From Isoetes taiwanensis (lineage: Eukaryota > Streptophyta > Lycopodiopsida > Isoetales > Isoetaceae), in contig JAJEKV010000018.1 in NCBI GenBank assembly GCA_021234155.1, forward strand, positions 20,877,252-20,941,251: 64,000 bases of DNA, given 5' to 3'. The notes beneath the pieces are model-generated. The model was not told the origin of the DNA, did not search any database, and saw only the letters and a program-made list of their open reading frames with translations. The position numbers and the translations under genes were made by a program. This document shows, in pieces, positions 44,840 to 54,547 of the stretch (positions within the stretch are counted from its first letter, which is position 1; each line of letters begins with the position of its first letter).

Positions 44840-45535
44840 AACCGCCTGGGCTTCCCAGCGAGAAAAGGGGAGAGTCTCAACTCTATTGCACCAGATATGG
44901 ATCTCATTTTTCTCATGGAAACATGGGAGCATGCAGGGCACAGACTACCGGACCTCCCAGGCTATCTGCATTTCTCGGTGTTCAATGAGTGCACAGACAA
45001 GCGAGGGCATGGCGGGGTTGCACGCTACTACCGCGGCAACCTTGCGGCGACTCGGTCTCATTGCACAAAATGCATGAGTGTACAATCGCTACTTGTGGGT
45101 GCGCGCGTGCGGCAAAGATAACAAGCGGCACTCTCCTCATAGCAAAGATGCTACTTTCCACATGCCGAGAGCAACTTTTATAACACTCATTCGATGTGGA
45201 TCGATTGGAGCCCTATGTCGATCTATATGATGACATACTGGCCAGACAAAAGCAGTTAGGGGCGGGGTTATGTTGCTTGGCGACTTTAATGCACGACACG
45301 AGCCGAAAGGTGTTCCAAAATTTGAGCCCCCTCGCAGAGGACGCCTTGCGCTTGAACCCCGCAGAGGTGGCTTGGTCAAGGATGTCGACGACAGCCGCCT
45401 TCCAAAATGTGACTTGTAGACAAGAGAACCAAGGGGGCGGCTCCGGTGTGGTGGATTATCCGTTGGTTGAGGAACGGATCGCACACTGGTTACTCATTTT
45501 TCCATCGGAACAAACACTCGGGACGAGGAAGTAGA
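44840..45535 (+). pseudogene. LINE endonuclease region
   Basis: Frames give NSIAPDMDLIFLMETWEHAG (the LxETW motif of apurinic-type endonucleases), then HFSVFNECTDKRGHGGVARY, EPYVDLYDDILARQKQLG and, in a shifted frame, a GDFNA-type site at about 45278. Several frameshifts are present. The enzyme would nick target DNA for target-primed reverse transcription. Confidence 0.7.
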
Positions 45536-46169
45536 CTCGGACCACCGGCCCCTGTTCATGCATCTCCATTGGGAGGCTCCTCATGCATCTACTGCCTCAC
45601 CACACCGAGTGCCCCACCAAGCGCTGGACTATGACCGTCAGGGGACCTATGCCCGGTTGCTTGAGCATGATCCGGCAAGGACTCTACGCAACTCCCCACA
45701 CTTCAAGAGCAATGCCACCGACGGTGACTCACCGCTTCGACAAACTGGCTGAAAGGTGCTTTGGGAGAGGCCGCTCAAGGCAAACCTCGGGCACTACCAC
45801 CTTCCCCGCAACCAGATGGTTTGATGATGAGTGTCGGGATATCAAACGCACACTCCGGCAAGTCATCGATCCCACCTCCAGCCCACAGCCGTCACGTCAA
45901 TACCGCTCCTTTCTCAAGAACAAGAAGGCGGATACCTCGCAGAGCATCAAAGAATGAGATGTTTGGTTTTCTGGATCGGCACCCCGGGACATTCGAGAAG
46001 GGTCTTGAGCAAGCCGGCACGCGACCCCACGGGGAACATCACCTCGGAGCAATGGGTACAATACTTGCAATGGCTTTTTACGACTCGGGGCGGACACCAT
46101 CCCTCCACGATAGGCATGGCTCGGTTATCACGTAAGGGGATGTCATCATGGGCCTACAACGCCTAGTTA

Positions 46170-46994
46170 ATGGGAAGGCGTGATTTAGATGGCATGCGTG
46201 TAAACTTCTCGAAATGGACTGGCCTCCACTCGTGCCTCGCCCTCACGGCATTGTTCAATAAAGCATTGCGAGAAGGCTTCCCTCCGCAATGGACCACTAG
46301 TAGAGTTGTGCCCATATACAAAGCAGAGGACCCTCAATGCCCGGCCAACTACCGTACTATTATGGTCAGCTCTCTCTTTGCCAAACTGTTGGCTGGCATC
46401 CTTGAGCAGCAGCTGACAATATGGGCAGAGGAAACGGATGTGCGAGCTCTTACACAGGCAGGTTTCCGGCCCAGCCACTCCACCATTGATCATATCTTCA
46501 CTCTGCGCACATTGATTGAGGATAGCAGGAATCGTCGGCAGAACTTGTACTGTTGTTTCGTGGATTTTGCAAAAGCTTTTGACGTAGTACCGCGCGAAAA
46601 GCTCTGGGACAGATTGCAGCAGCTGGGGACTCCCCTTGACTTGCAGAATGCATTATATAGGCTGTACGAGGCATGCTCAAGCCGTATCACATCGTCAGCA
46701 CAGCCGGTAATCAGTAGCATTGGACTGCGTCAGGGTTGCCCCCTCTCCCCCACACTCTTTGGCCTATACATTGATCAACTGGAAGATTGGCTCTCTGAGC
46801 ATGGAGGTGCGGGCGCACATCTCATGCATCACACAATCCGGCAACTCATATATGCTGACGATATCAACCTCCTGGCCTATACTCCAGAGGACATGCAACG
46901 TCACCTGGATGCTCTTGACACTTTTTGCCAATTCAATAGCATGCGAGTTAACTTGGCTAAAACTAGAGTGCTGCTAGTTGCATCATCCCGTTAG
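46170..46994 (+). CDS. LINE reverse transcriptase core (open 274 codons)
   Basis: The frame reads through all RT core motifs: FPPQWTTSRVVPIYKAEDP, CPANYRTIMVSSLFAKLLAG, RALTQAGFRPSHSTIDHIF, FVDFAKAFDVVPREKLWDRL, SIGLRQGCPLSPTLFGLYID, the catalytic QLIYADDINLLAY, and FNSMRVNLAKTRVLL. The motif style differs from the usual angiosperm L1 and resembles LINE clades found in algae and non-flowering plants. The surrounding endonuclease and C-terminal regions are shifted, so no complete ORF2 protein can be made. Confidence 0.92.
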   Translation: MGRRDLDGMRVNFSKWTGLHSCLALTALFNKALREGFPPQWTTSRVVPIYKAEDPQCPANYRTIMVSSLFAKLLAGILEQQLTIWAEETDVRALTQAGFRPSHSTIDHIFTLRTLIEDSRNRRQNLYCCFVDFAKAFDVVPREKLWDRLQQLGTPLDLQNALYRLYEACSSRITSSAQPVISSIGLRQGCPLSPTLFGLYIDQLEDWLSEHGGAGAHLMHHTIRQLIYADDINLLAYTPEDMQRHLDALDTFCQFNSMRVNLAKTRVLLVASSR

Positions 46995-47985
46995 CCAAGG
47001 CTTCCCTCATTCACTTATCAGGGACAGGAGGTAGAGGTGGCTCCGACCTACAAGTACTTGGGGATCGAGTTCTCAACTACCACCCATTGAGATGCTGCCA
47101 TCAAGTTGCGGGTCATGGCAGGTTGGAAAGCACTATATGCCATGCGTAAACAAATGGCCACAAGGCGTAGTTGTATTCCCCGGGGCACCAATCACACTTG
47201 TTTCGGCCTTGGTCGAGCCGGTCCTTTGTATGGGGCAAAAGTGTGGGGTCCTGATATCCCTCGGCAGACTGAATGACCTCGGCGGCAGCGCTTCTCTTGG
47301 CATGGGCCCCGGGGTGAAGTCCACGCCTGCACTGCATCCTACTCCAGAGACATGCTTTCTACCCCTTCAACGGCCGCATTGGAACGCCATATCGCTTATT
47401 TCCAAAAGGTGGTCGCTATTGTCGATACACGCTTGCCCCACCTTGCTTTGGCCCGCGGCGATGGGTCCCCAACGCCAAATCCTGGAAAGACAAGCAAGCT
47501 CCGCTGGTTCTCACGCCGGGTGTGTCAGCAAAACAATGCGGCCCGTGTCGACAAAGAAAGATCGCAAGGCACTTAAGTCGTATCTAGATGCCATTTTCCT
47601 TCGCAAGCTCCGGGATGCAGAGGCTCGATGCACATAAAGTCGGCACACTATCGCCAGCAAAGTCACTAGGCTCACAAGAGGCCCACACCAATTTTTGTAC
47701 ACCCAAATTTCGCCCATGAAGAAGCGCCAGACTTATAGCTTCCATTCAAGACGGGTGCACATCGCCTCGCATTGAAACAGGCGCTGGGCCTCGAAGCACG
47801 AGCAAAGGTTTGCCGTGTTGCCACCAGCGCCATTGAGGATGAATGTCATGCCCTTCCGATCTGCCCAAAGATTTGCCCATATCCGAGGAGCGATATGTTC
47901 GATTACTAGTGCCCGGCCAGCCGTTGCATCGCTTTATTGACTATGACGCCGTGGGTTTGTTGGGGTCATACCTCCGTGAGGTTAT
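46995..47985 (+). pseudogene. LINE ORF2 C-terminal and zinc-binding region
   Basis: Broken frames follow the RT core (for example YKYLGIEFSTTTH at about 47050 in another frame). At about 47800-47990 the sequence matches the zinc-binding tail seen intact at 2055-2342 (CCHQ, DECHxLQICP, RLLVPGQPLHRFIDY, GLLGSYLREV). Confidence 0.7.
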
Positions 47986-48611
47986 GATGGAGGAAACCGC
48001 AATGGGGAGGGGGTTTTCTCGAAATAAACCCCCGGGCGTCGCCCATGGCGGCGGCGGCGAAGCCGCCGCCGCCAGGGGTTTATTTCAGAAACCCCAAGCC
48101 ATTGATTCGCCCACGAAAACGGGTCCATTGGGGAGGAAATTTTGCTAGGCAAAAAAATTTGTTCTACGGCGACGGCTCCGGCGGTTCTTTCCTCGCCCAA
48201 ATCACCGACTTGCCCGCATTTATCAATCGGGCTAAGGCTAAAGCTAAGGCTTTGAGCTTCCGAGCTATGGATATGGCTTCCGAATAGTTAAAAAATCCGC
48301 TTTGAGCTTAAGGCGTCCGAAGCTATGGCTATGGCTTCGAATAGTTAAAAAATCCGGCTTTGAGCTTCCGGGCGTCGATCGGATGAAAATCCGCTTTAGA
48401 GCTTCCGGCTAAGGCTTTTCGAGCTTCCGAGCTATGGCTATGTCTTCTCGGCTATGGCTTTCAACGGGCTTCAAAGCTTCCGTTATGGCTTAAAAAACCT
48501 TCTAGAGGTTTCTTGGCGAGCATTGGCGGGCCTTTGAAAGCTCGAACACTGGCTGGTTTCTTGTTTTGAACAAAAGCATAAAAACAAGAAATTTCCTCCC
48601 CTGTGGACGTT
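47986..48611 (+). mobile_element. foldback element copy A, inside the LINE 3' region
   Basis: Relative to the LINE copy at 2046, about 626 bases are inserted after GAGGTTATG. The insert begins ATGGAGGAAACCGCA and ends AAATTTCCTCCCCTGTGGAC plus GTTCAC. It has a GC-rich hairpin near its start (CCCCGGG..., GGCGGCGGCGGC/GCCGCCGCCGCC) and an outer pair, GTCCATTGGGGAGGAAATTT (about 48122) with its near-complement at about 48586. Between them are repeats of GCTATGGCT and GAGCTTCCG. It has no coding capacity. Confidence 0.75.
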
Positions 48612-48848
48612 CACGGATGCACGGACTCATTTGTGTCCTACGGGGACGGTATTGAACTCGTCCTATACAATTGTAAATGCGGCCGAAGATACTTATTAAT
48701 GCTAAGGTTTTTCCTCGAAAACCCTTCTTCTCGAGGAGGTTTTTAATCCCGCCGTCGGCTTTTTGCTCTCTTTTTGTTTGGGTCCCATAGGCCAATTGGT
48801 CTCCGTGGACGCTAAAAATCTATTCTATTCTATTCTATTCTATTCTAT

Positions 48849-48940
48849 TCTATCTTCATCTTCTGCGCGAAGAATTCCTTAGATATTCTAAATTTCTCTA
48901 TCTTCATCTTCTGCGCCAAGAATTCCTCAAATATTCTAAA
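48849..48940 (+). repeat. right 52-bp duplication plus a third partial copy
   Basis: 48849-48900 is the counterpart of 44142-44193, and 48896-48940 is another partial copy. This suggests that the target already carried a tandem repeat. Confidence 0.7.
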
Positions 48941-48943
48941 CCA

Positions 48944-49185
48944 TTGGCTCATACCATGATAAAGTACAGAATGAAGATGATGAATTGAACTGAGCCCCAG
49001 TTGTGGCAATACATAATATAAGAGATAAATCGTACAAAACTGAAAGGTGGTTTCCTTAGGATTGCCCTGCTGGCATCTACGTCACTTTTTCACATTTACG
49101 TCACTCACTTCTAGGTCACCGATCCATAATTGAATTCAAATCATATGATATCTTCAATTTTTTGCAAGAGATAGATGATGATGGA
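48944..49185 (-). mobile_element. copia-like LTR end with antisense PBS
   Basis: On the minus strand a sequence ending ACTTTATCA is followed by TGGTATGAGCCAA, which is the initiator-Met PBS with two bases missing. The LTR part shares AGGATTGCCCTGCTGGCATC with the LTR at 24396-24850. It is interrupted by foldback copy B at 49186. Confidence 0.5.
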
Positions 49186-49832
49186 GGAAACCGCATTGGG
49201 GAGGGGGTTTCCTGAAATAAACCCCCTGGCGGCCGCCCGCGAGCGGCGGCGCCAGGGAGTTTATTTTAGGAAACCCCCAAACCAATGCGGTTACGCCATG
49301 TAAATGTCCATAAGGACGAAATTTTTGCTACATAGGAAAAAAAAGAAGGAAAAATTTTGGTTCTCTTCCGGCAGCGACGGAGTGAGCTTTGCAAGCTTGC
49401 TTGCTTGTGACAGATTCGGTTGCAAGCTTGCTTGCTTGTAACAGATTCGGTGGTTTCTTCTGTTTTGTGACAAATTTTGTGCAGAACTATTGTGGCGGAG
49501 CTATGGCAGAGGAAGCACCTGTTTGCCATGAAACAATAGTATGGCGAAGCTATGGCATCTTGAAAACACAGTTAACGAAGGTTTAAACACAGTCCGACCT
49601 CCATAGCCAGAGCTTTGCAAAGCGAAACCTCCATAGCCGACCTCCATAGCCAGAGCTTTGCAAAGCGGAACCTCCATAGCCGACCTCCATAGCCAGAGCA
49701 GTACTAAAATCAGAAAACCTTCTGGAGGTTTCTTGGCGGAGCTCTGGCGGCGCCGCCTGAGCTCCGAGCAGGTTGTTTACTGTTTTCAACAAAAGCATAA
49801 AAAACCAGAAATTTCGTCCTTGTGGACGTTTA
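49186..49832 (+). mobile_element. foldback element copy B
   Basis: Starts ATGGAGGAAACCGCATTGGG and ends near AAATTTCGTCCTTGTGGAC plus GTTTA. A strong hairpin occupies 49189-49291: GAAACCGCATTGG and CCAATGCGGTT at the ends, CCCCCTGGCGGC near the top. The outer arms GTCCATAAGGACGAAATTT (49305-49323) and AAATTTCGTCCTTGTGGAC (49808-49826) pair. Short tandem words (TTGCAAGCTTGCTTGCTTGT, CCTCCATAGCC) fill the centre. No protein. Confidence 0.75.
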
Positions 49833-49929
49833 GGAAATCTGCAAGCTCCTTTGTAGATGCAAAGTAAAATCAATATTTTGACATGACTGTTGCAAGTGAT
49901 GAGATTACTAGTATAGCATTCGTGTCTTG

Positions 49930-49980
49930 TTGTAGTGATTTGGAGCATCATGCGCAAAGCCATGCTCCAAATCACTACAA
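49930..49980. repeat. perfect 19-bp hairpin
   Basis: TTGTAGTGATTTGGAGCAT (49930-49948) and its exact complement (49962-49980) are separated by 13 bases. It could be a tiny MITE remnant (ends CACTACAA) or a small-RNA hairpin. Confidence 0.7.
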
Positions 49981-50534
49981 TTCGCAGTACATTTTAGGAG
50001 CTAAATCGCGTGCAATTGAATACCAATGTAACTATTTTTCTGCCTTTATGCATACACATTTGTTCTAATTCTTAGAACTCACCATGATAAGTTACGATAA
50101 GTTGACTTTGAAGCTTTCTTTTAATTTATCAACTCATAGAAAGAACTTTAGCCAGCTTGTTACAATAGCCAGGAACAACCAAATCAAATGGCAAAGGTAT
50201 TGTTACAACATGCTCAAATGCCCCAATCATCCACATATGCAATGAACCCATAACAAAAAAGATCGGATTGATTCTTCCTGCACCTCTTCTTTTTTGGAAG
50301 TCTGTGTACAGACAATACTATTGGGTCAGCTGCTGTGAACTTATTAACCTCATCCATTTTCACTTCATTCTATCAGGGACGGCACTTCAATGTTCTCAGT
50401 ATTTAAAGCTGTCTTCATTTGCAGATTCGTGTTTAGTACCTGCACTACACCAAATACTAATAAACACTTATGTATCACCAAGTCCCCAAATTATGACCAA
50501 GTTCCAACAAACCTCATGACAGTATAGATAATGC
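49981..50534. other. 3' flank of the BCL7-like gene
   Basis: AT-rich sequence without a recognisable feature. The part nearest 50534 would be the 3' untranslated region of the minus-strand gene. Confidence 0.4.
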
Positions 50535-52078
50535 TCACGCCCGCTCTATATTTTCATTGTTTGCATCTTCTGTTTGTTTTGCTGCGTCGCTTGCATCTGC
50601 CTGTTTGAAAGACACTTCTGTGTCCTGTTCAAGTTTCTCATTTGAACACTCCATATTATCCTTCTGGACATCCTTTGTTACTACATCATCTGATGTATGA
50701 TTCTCAGAAACAGGCCTTTCAGACTTGTTTGATGATATCTTTTCCAGATTTGAGCCAATCAGCTCCTGTGATGACTGAAAGACAATCAAAAGACAACTTC
50801 AACCTTGAGCATGCCTTGTAGCCTCATTTTTTTCTCTCTCTCAAGGTAATAGAAGGGCATGATTCCACTAAGGCACTAAAAATAACTACTAAGGTGTGTC
50901 TCTAAACCATGATCTTAAAAGGACATTCTGAGTAAACCATCTTCTGCCATCAACAGTAGAAGAAACAAGTACCTGGGAATGCTACCTGTCCATTCCAGAG
51001 GTAACTTGAACCTCTGATAATTGAATTTATCTAAAGGTTTAAAAATCTAAAAGATGCTAACAACACTAAATGAAAAGCAGAAAGCCATGATAATAGTACA
51101 GAAAAGGACAATAAAACAGTATTCATGCACCCACCTTCGCATCACTAGGAGCTACACTACCATGGTCCCCCGCATCGCTTCCCTTTAAATCGTGTTCGGA
51201 TTTGTCATCTGCCATCTTCACGTCATCTGGTATCTTCTGCTTCATTACAACTGACAGCTGTAAAGTCAGTGTAGCAACACTTCAACGTGAAATCCCATCG
51301 TCAAGAAACAGCAAATAGGAAACAATCCAGGACCAAGCTTAATTCTCTATTTCATATGGATGTTAAGGACATAAAACACTGCAACCCATGTACTTTAATA
51401 CTCCATTGAAATTTCAAAATACTCCCTTTGAACTATGAGTTTATGGTTGTATAACGTACAACACAGTTTCTATAGAAAATAAAGCCAAAGAATCAAAAGT
51501 AAAGCTTGAACATTCTTGTACAGTTGCATGTTAGACGTCTCCTATGACACGTTTAGATCTGCAAAAGTTGCCTCTTGGCTGGCTTTATGCGTTCACTCAA
51601 TCATTTGAAAGACTTTATAAATAAAATTTCTTACTGTATTTGCATACATATTAAATATCAAGTTGCCAAAGCAGCATAAGAAATCTTAAGAGGTTTCTTA
51701 AGGGCCAATTTCAGAATAAATCAAACAAAGGTTACAGTCTTTTAATCTATTTCAGTTATCATTTACCTACAGGCAAGTACCGCACTGGACGCATGCCGCT
51801 CTCCTCTGATCCTTCTTCTTTATTTCCTGCGAACAACAAGAGCCCAATAGATGTATAATCAGAAACCAAGGAACGGATCAAACTAGGTTCGCAAACTAAA
51901 TACCTGATGCTGAAATGGGAGTCCACTTAAAAAGAAGAACTCTGGAACTGCCGTGGGTTGAAGAAGCTGCAGTGACAGGAGTCCATGACTTGCGCCATCG
52001 CCTAACAGGACCTTGAAATACAGAAGTAGGGCCATGTCGGGTGGACGACCTACTGCCCATTCTGGTGCCGCCCTCCAT
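50535..52078 (-). CDS. BCL7-domain protein, putative SWI/SNF subunit (4 exons)
   Basis: Exons, in order: 52078-51904, 51826-51767, 51250-51135, 50774-50535. Every junction has GT/AG (AG|GTATTT, GCAG|GAAATA, TAG|GTAAAT, GTCAG|TTGTAA, AAG|GTGGGT, TTTCAG|TCATCA) and frames join to 196 codons plus TGA. The N-terminus reads RHGPTSVFQGPVRRWRKSWT and then SSRVLLFKWTPISAS. This fits the BCL7 motif (WxKKWV ... L-x-I-[YF]-KWVP). Plant BCL7-domain proteins (BDH type) are small nuclear subunits of SWI/SNF remodelling complexes. The rest is acidic and disordered. The ATG at 52078 is the first in frame; no in-frame ATG precedes it. This is the clearest intact host gene here. Confidence 0.8.
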
Positions 52079-53275
52079 ATCTGCGCTGCTCTTGCTCTCG
52101 AAAGCGCTAAAATAATTTCCCTTTGGCAAGGCTGGAGCAGAGCAGGGCTGGAGGAGAAAACAAAATTGAAACTAGACAGGGAAAGCGGCGCTGCTCCTTA
52201 AACTACGGAGAAAAATCCGCCTTATAATTTTGGCTGAATAATAGCGTAAAATTTGGGTGGGGCATTTTCTGCGCCATCCGCCAATCCCTATGTGCCACGT
52301 GGCACACATTCTTCCCGAGAAACCGCGATTCCTCGCCACATATTCTTCCCGAGAAACCGCGATTCCTCGCGTCTATTTTTTCAGAATCACTGATTCTCCA
52401 AATTTTCTCTGGTATGTTTTTAACTCAAAAATATGTTTTCCAAACACAGTTATACCAGTTATATTAAAACACAGTTATACCATTACAGTTATAAAATCAC
52501 ACAAAATATTGAATCTGGCAAATCTGCCATTCCTAAAAACTCGATACTTCCAATCATATTTTGATACAATAAAACAAAAAGGACAAAAATACTACCACTA
52601 GACATTCTGAACATACTTCAGATTCTGCATGCAAGAAAAAAAAAGGCATTAGGCACTAAAAATATATATATTCTAAAAGAAAATGCAGCAAAAATGCTTA
52701 CCTATATCAAAATCCGGGTTCTTAGAAGTAGTCTGAGTCGTCCAAGCAGTCTCAATCTCCGAGTTGAAGGTGCAGTTGCTAAAACAAATAAACAATAAGA
52801 CGCCAGACAAGAATCAAACAAGAATCAAGCAAGAATCAAACATTCTTACTGAAAGGAGGCGCCCAAAAAAAAAGGTCCGTAAAATCCGTAAACACACAAG
52901 GAAGTGCAAGATCCACCAAGAACTCTCCAAATCTGTGGCGCTCTGTATGAAAATGGGATCAAAGGAACGAGCAGGCCAAGTTGTGTAAGAAAAGAGGAAG
53001 AACCGACACATGCAACATGCCTAGAGGCCTGGCGCCATAGAAGATGCAAGATCCACCAAAAACTCTCCAAATCTATGGCGTTGTGTATGAAAATGGGATC
53101 AAAGGAACGAGCAAGCCAAGCCGTGTAAGAAAAGGGGAAGAACCGGTGCATGCAACATGCCTAGAGGCCTGGCGCCATAGCCGATGCCATAGCCGAGCTC
53201 TACGGCCAAAAATGAACAAAGGAATGAGCGGTGAATAGTGAACAAAGGAATGTGCGTAAAATGGCCCACCACAAA
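52079..53275. repeat. BCL7-like gene upstream region with tandem repeats
   Basis: It includes a 34-bp tandem pair (ATTCTTCCCGAGAAACCGCG at 52309 and 52343). There is also a 137-145-bp tandem pair (GCAAGATCCACCAA ... GCCTGGCGCCATAGA, about 52906-53042 and 53046-53180), with few differences. No coding frame is supported. The part nearest 52079 should hold the gene's promoter. Confidence 0.65.
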
Positions 53276-53317
53276 ATTTCATTTGTCATTACCTATCATG
53301 TTGGGTAGAGATTTTCG

Positions 53318-53373
53318 GCCAGAAAATTGGCCTCCACGCGTCGGACACGCGTTGGCCAATTTTCTAGGCCGGA
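53318..53373. repeat. palindromic hairpin
   Basis: GGCCAGAAAATTGGCC, a short GC-rich centre with two ACGCGT words, then TTGGCCAATTTTCTAGGCC. It could be a MITE relic. Confidence 0.6.
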
Positions 53374-53502
53374 ATCCTTACCACCCAAACATTCCTATAT
53401 ACGTAATTTGCAACAACCGCTCATTGCTCATTACCTAAGGGACAGTTCTTTGTCTCTGAATTTTCCAATATTCCGTCAGCGGGCCGCCAGACTCGTGGCG
53501 TT

Positions 53503-53582
53503 GCGGCTTCGCCGCTCCGTCTCGGGAAATTCTCTCGTGGACTGCGGCTTCGCCGCTCCGTCTCGGGAAATTCCCTCGTGGA
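53503..53582 (+). repeat. 39-bp tandem duplication
   Basis: The unit GCGGCTTCGCCGCTCCGTCT followed by CGGGAAATTCYCTCGTGGA occurs twice in a row. GCGGC-TTC-GCCGC within each unit can form a small hairpin. Confidence 0.85.
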
Positions 53583-53885
53583 ATTTCCTCAATTAGAACT
53601 TTTCCTATTACGTCAGAACTAGGTAGAAGGTTGGCAAATTTTCTTGCACTATGATTTTGTGAATGGTTTGGCGGAAAATAGGGGCTAGGGTTTTTTTTGC
53701 TTTTTTTTTTAACTTTGTGTTGGGAATCTGTGGCGATGGTCATCCGAGCATGGCGGCTGCCTGATTTTGTAGTCCATGTGTTGGGGAGATGGCGCTCCTG
53801 TCGCGGGGCCACGTGCTGGTTCTTGTGGTTCGACCGTGCTCCGCATATGGGATGTCAGGAATAGGCCGAAGTCTTTGTTGGATTC

Positions 53886-53894
53886 TATATAAAG
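53886..53894 (+). promoter_or_regulatory. TATA box
   Basis: CTATATAAAG, about 100 bases before the ATG at 53986, with a plausible leader between. Confidence 0.6.
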
Positions 53895-53985
53895 CCTGGC
53901 TTCCAGGGCTGTCAATGCACATTGGATTTGCTGCTATGGCTGCTCCGTCTTCTCCATCTTCTGGTATTGTTCTTTAACTTCACAG

Positions 53986-54547
53986 ATGTTTCTTCGTAGG
54001 CTGGCCAGGGGTGTGTCCAAGGGCTCTTTGGATGTTGAGGGGAGCCCTTTTGAGAATAGTGCAGTGGCAGCATGTCGTGGCTTATGGAAAGGTTTTCATT
54101 TGTCTGAAGATGCTAATATGCACAAGAGCAATTATGAGGAGATTCCAGGGGCTACTGCTGGCGATGGCCCTTATGGCAGTCATGAATTTGAAGTCATAAA
54201 TTCGTCTGAGGCTCATGTTCTTGGAGGTGATGTCCTTCCAGGTGCAGGTGCAGATAAGGGAGAGGTGTCTCCTGTATTTAAGTTCACTGGAGAGCTTCCT
54301 GTTTTTGAAGACAGGGGGACTGGGAGGCAGGTATTTTCTGGAAACAAGAAATTGCCAGTGAGAAAGAAGGTGGTTGCGAAGCCTCGAAGAGCCCCTGTTC
54401 CACGGAAAGATGAGCCATGTTCATTGGATGTGAGTGTCACTGTTAACATAGGCGGAGTGGATGTTTGGGACGATATATACAATTTTGTATGTAGGTTTCT
54501 GGATACGGAGTGCTTTAGTGGAATCGTGAGTTTAGAGAGAGGCTCAG
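53986..54547 (+). pseudogene. 5' part of an unidentified host gene, cut by a retroelement
   Basis: From the ATG at 53986 an open frame with normal composition reads MFLRRLARGVSKGSLDVEGS, then GDGPYGSHEFEVINSSEAHV, KKLPVRKKVVAKPRRAPVPR, LDVSVTVNIGGVDVWDDIYN and FVCRFLDTECFSGIVSLERG. The basic N-terminus could be an organelle-targeting sequence. The frame ends within six bases of the start of the terminal repeat at 54548, so the stop is supplied by the inserted element. The rest of the gene is not found on the far side (62.5-64 kb). I do not recognise the family. The TATA box at 53886 fits as its promoter. Confidence 0.55.

Larger units (their letters stand above)
44194..48848 (+). mobile_element. 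nearly full-length LINE retrotransposon
   Basis: The element starts with a 31-bp tandem unit (GACTCAGTGAGCAGCAGGAG at 44194 and 44225) and ends in a TTCTA microsatellite (48817-48848). It carries an ORF1-like start, endonuclease, reverse transcriptase and zinc-binding tail in order, all frame-broken. Its 3' untranslated region has GGGTCCCATAGGCCAATTGG (48780-48799). A foldback element has inserted at about 47986-48611. It is GC-richer than its surroundings. It is flanked by 52-bp repeats. Confidence 0.88.

Noticed and set aside
53709-53922. Minus-strand frames of 60-68 codons
   Set aside because: They overlap the promoter and leader of the plus-strand gene at 53986 and show no motif.
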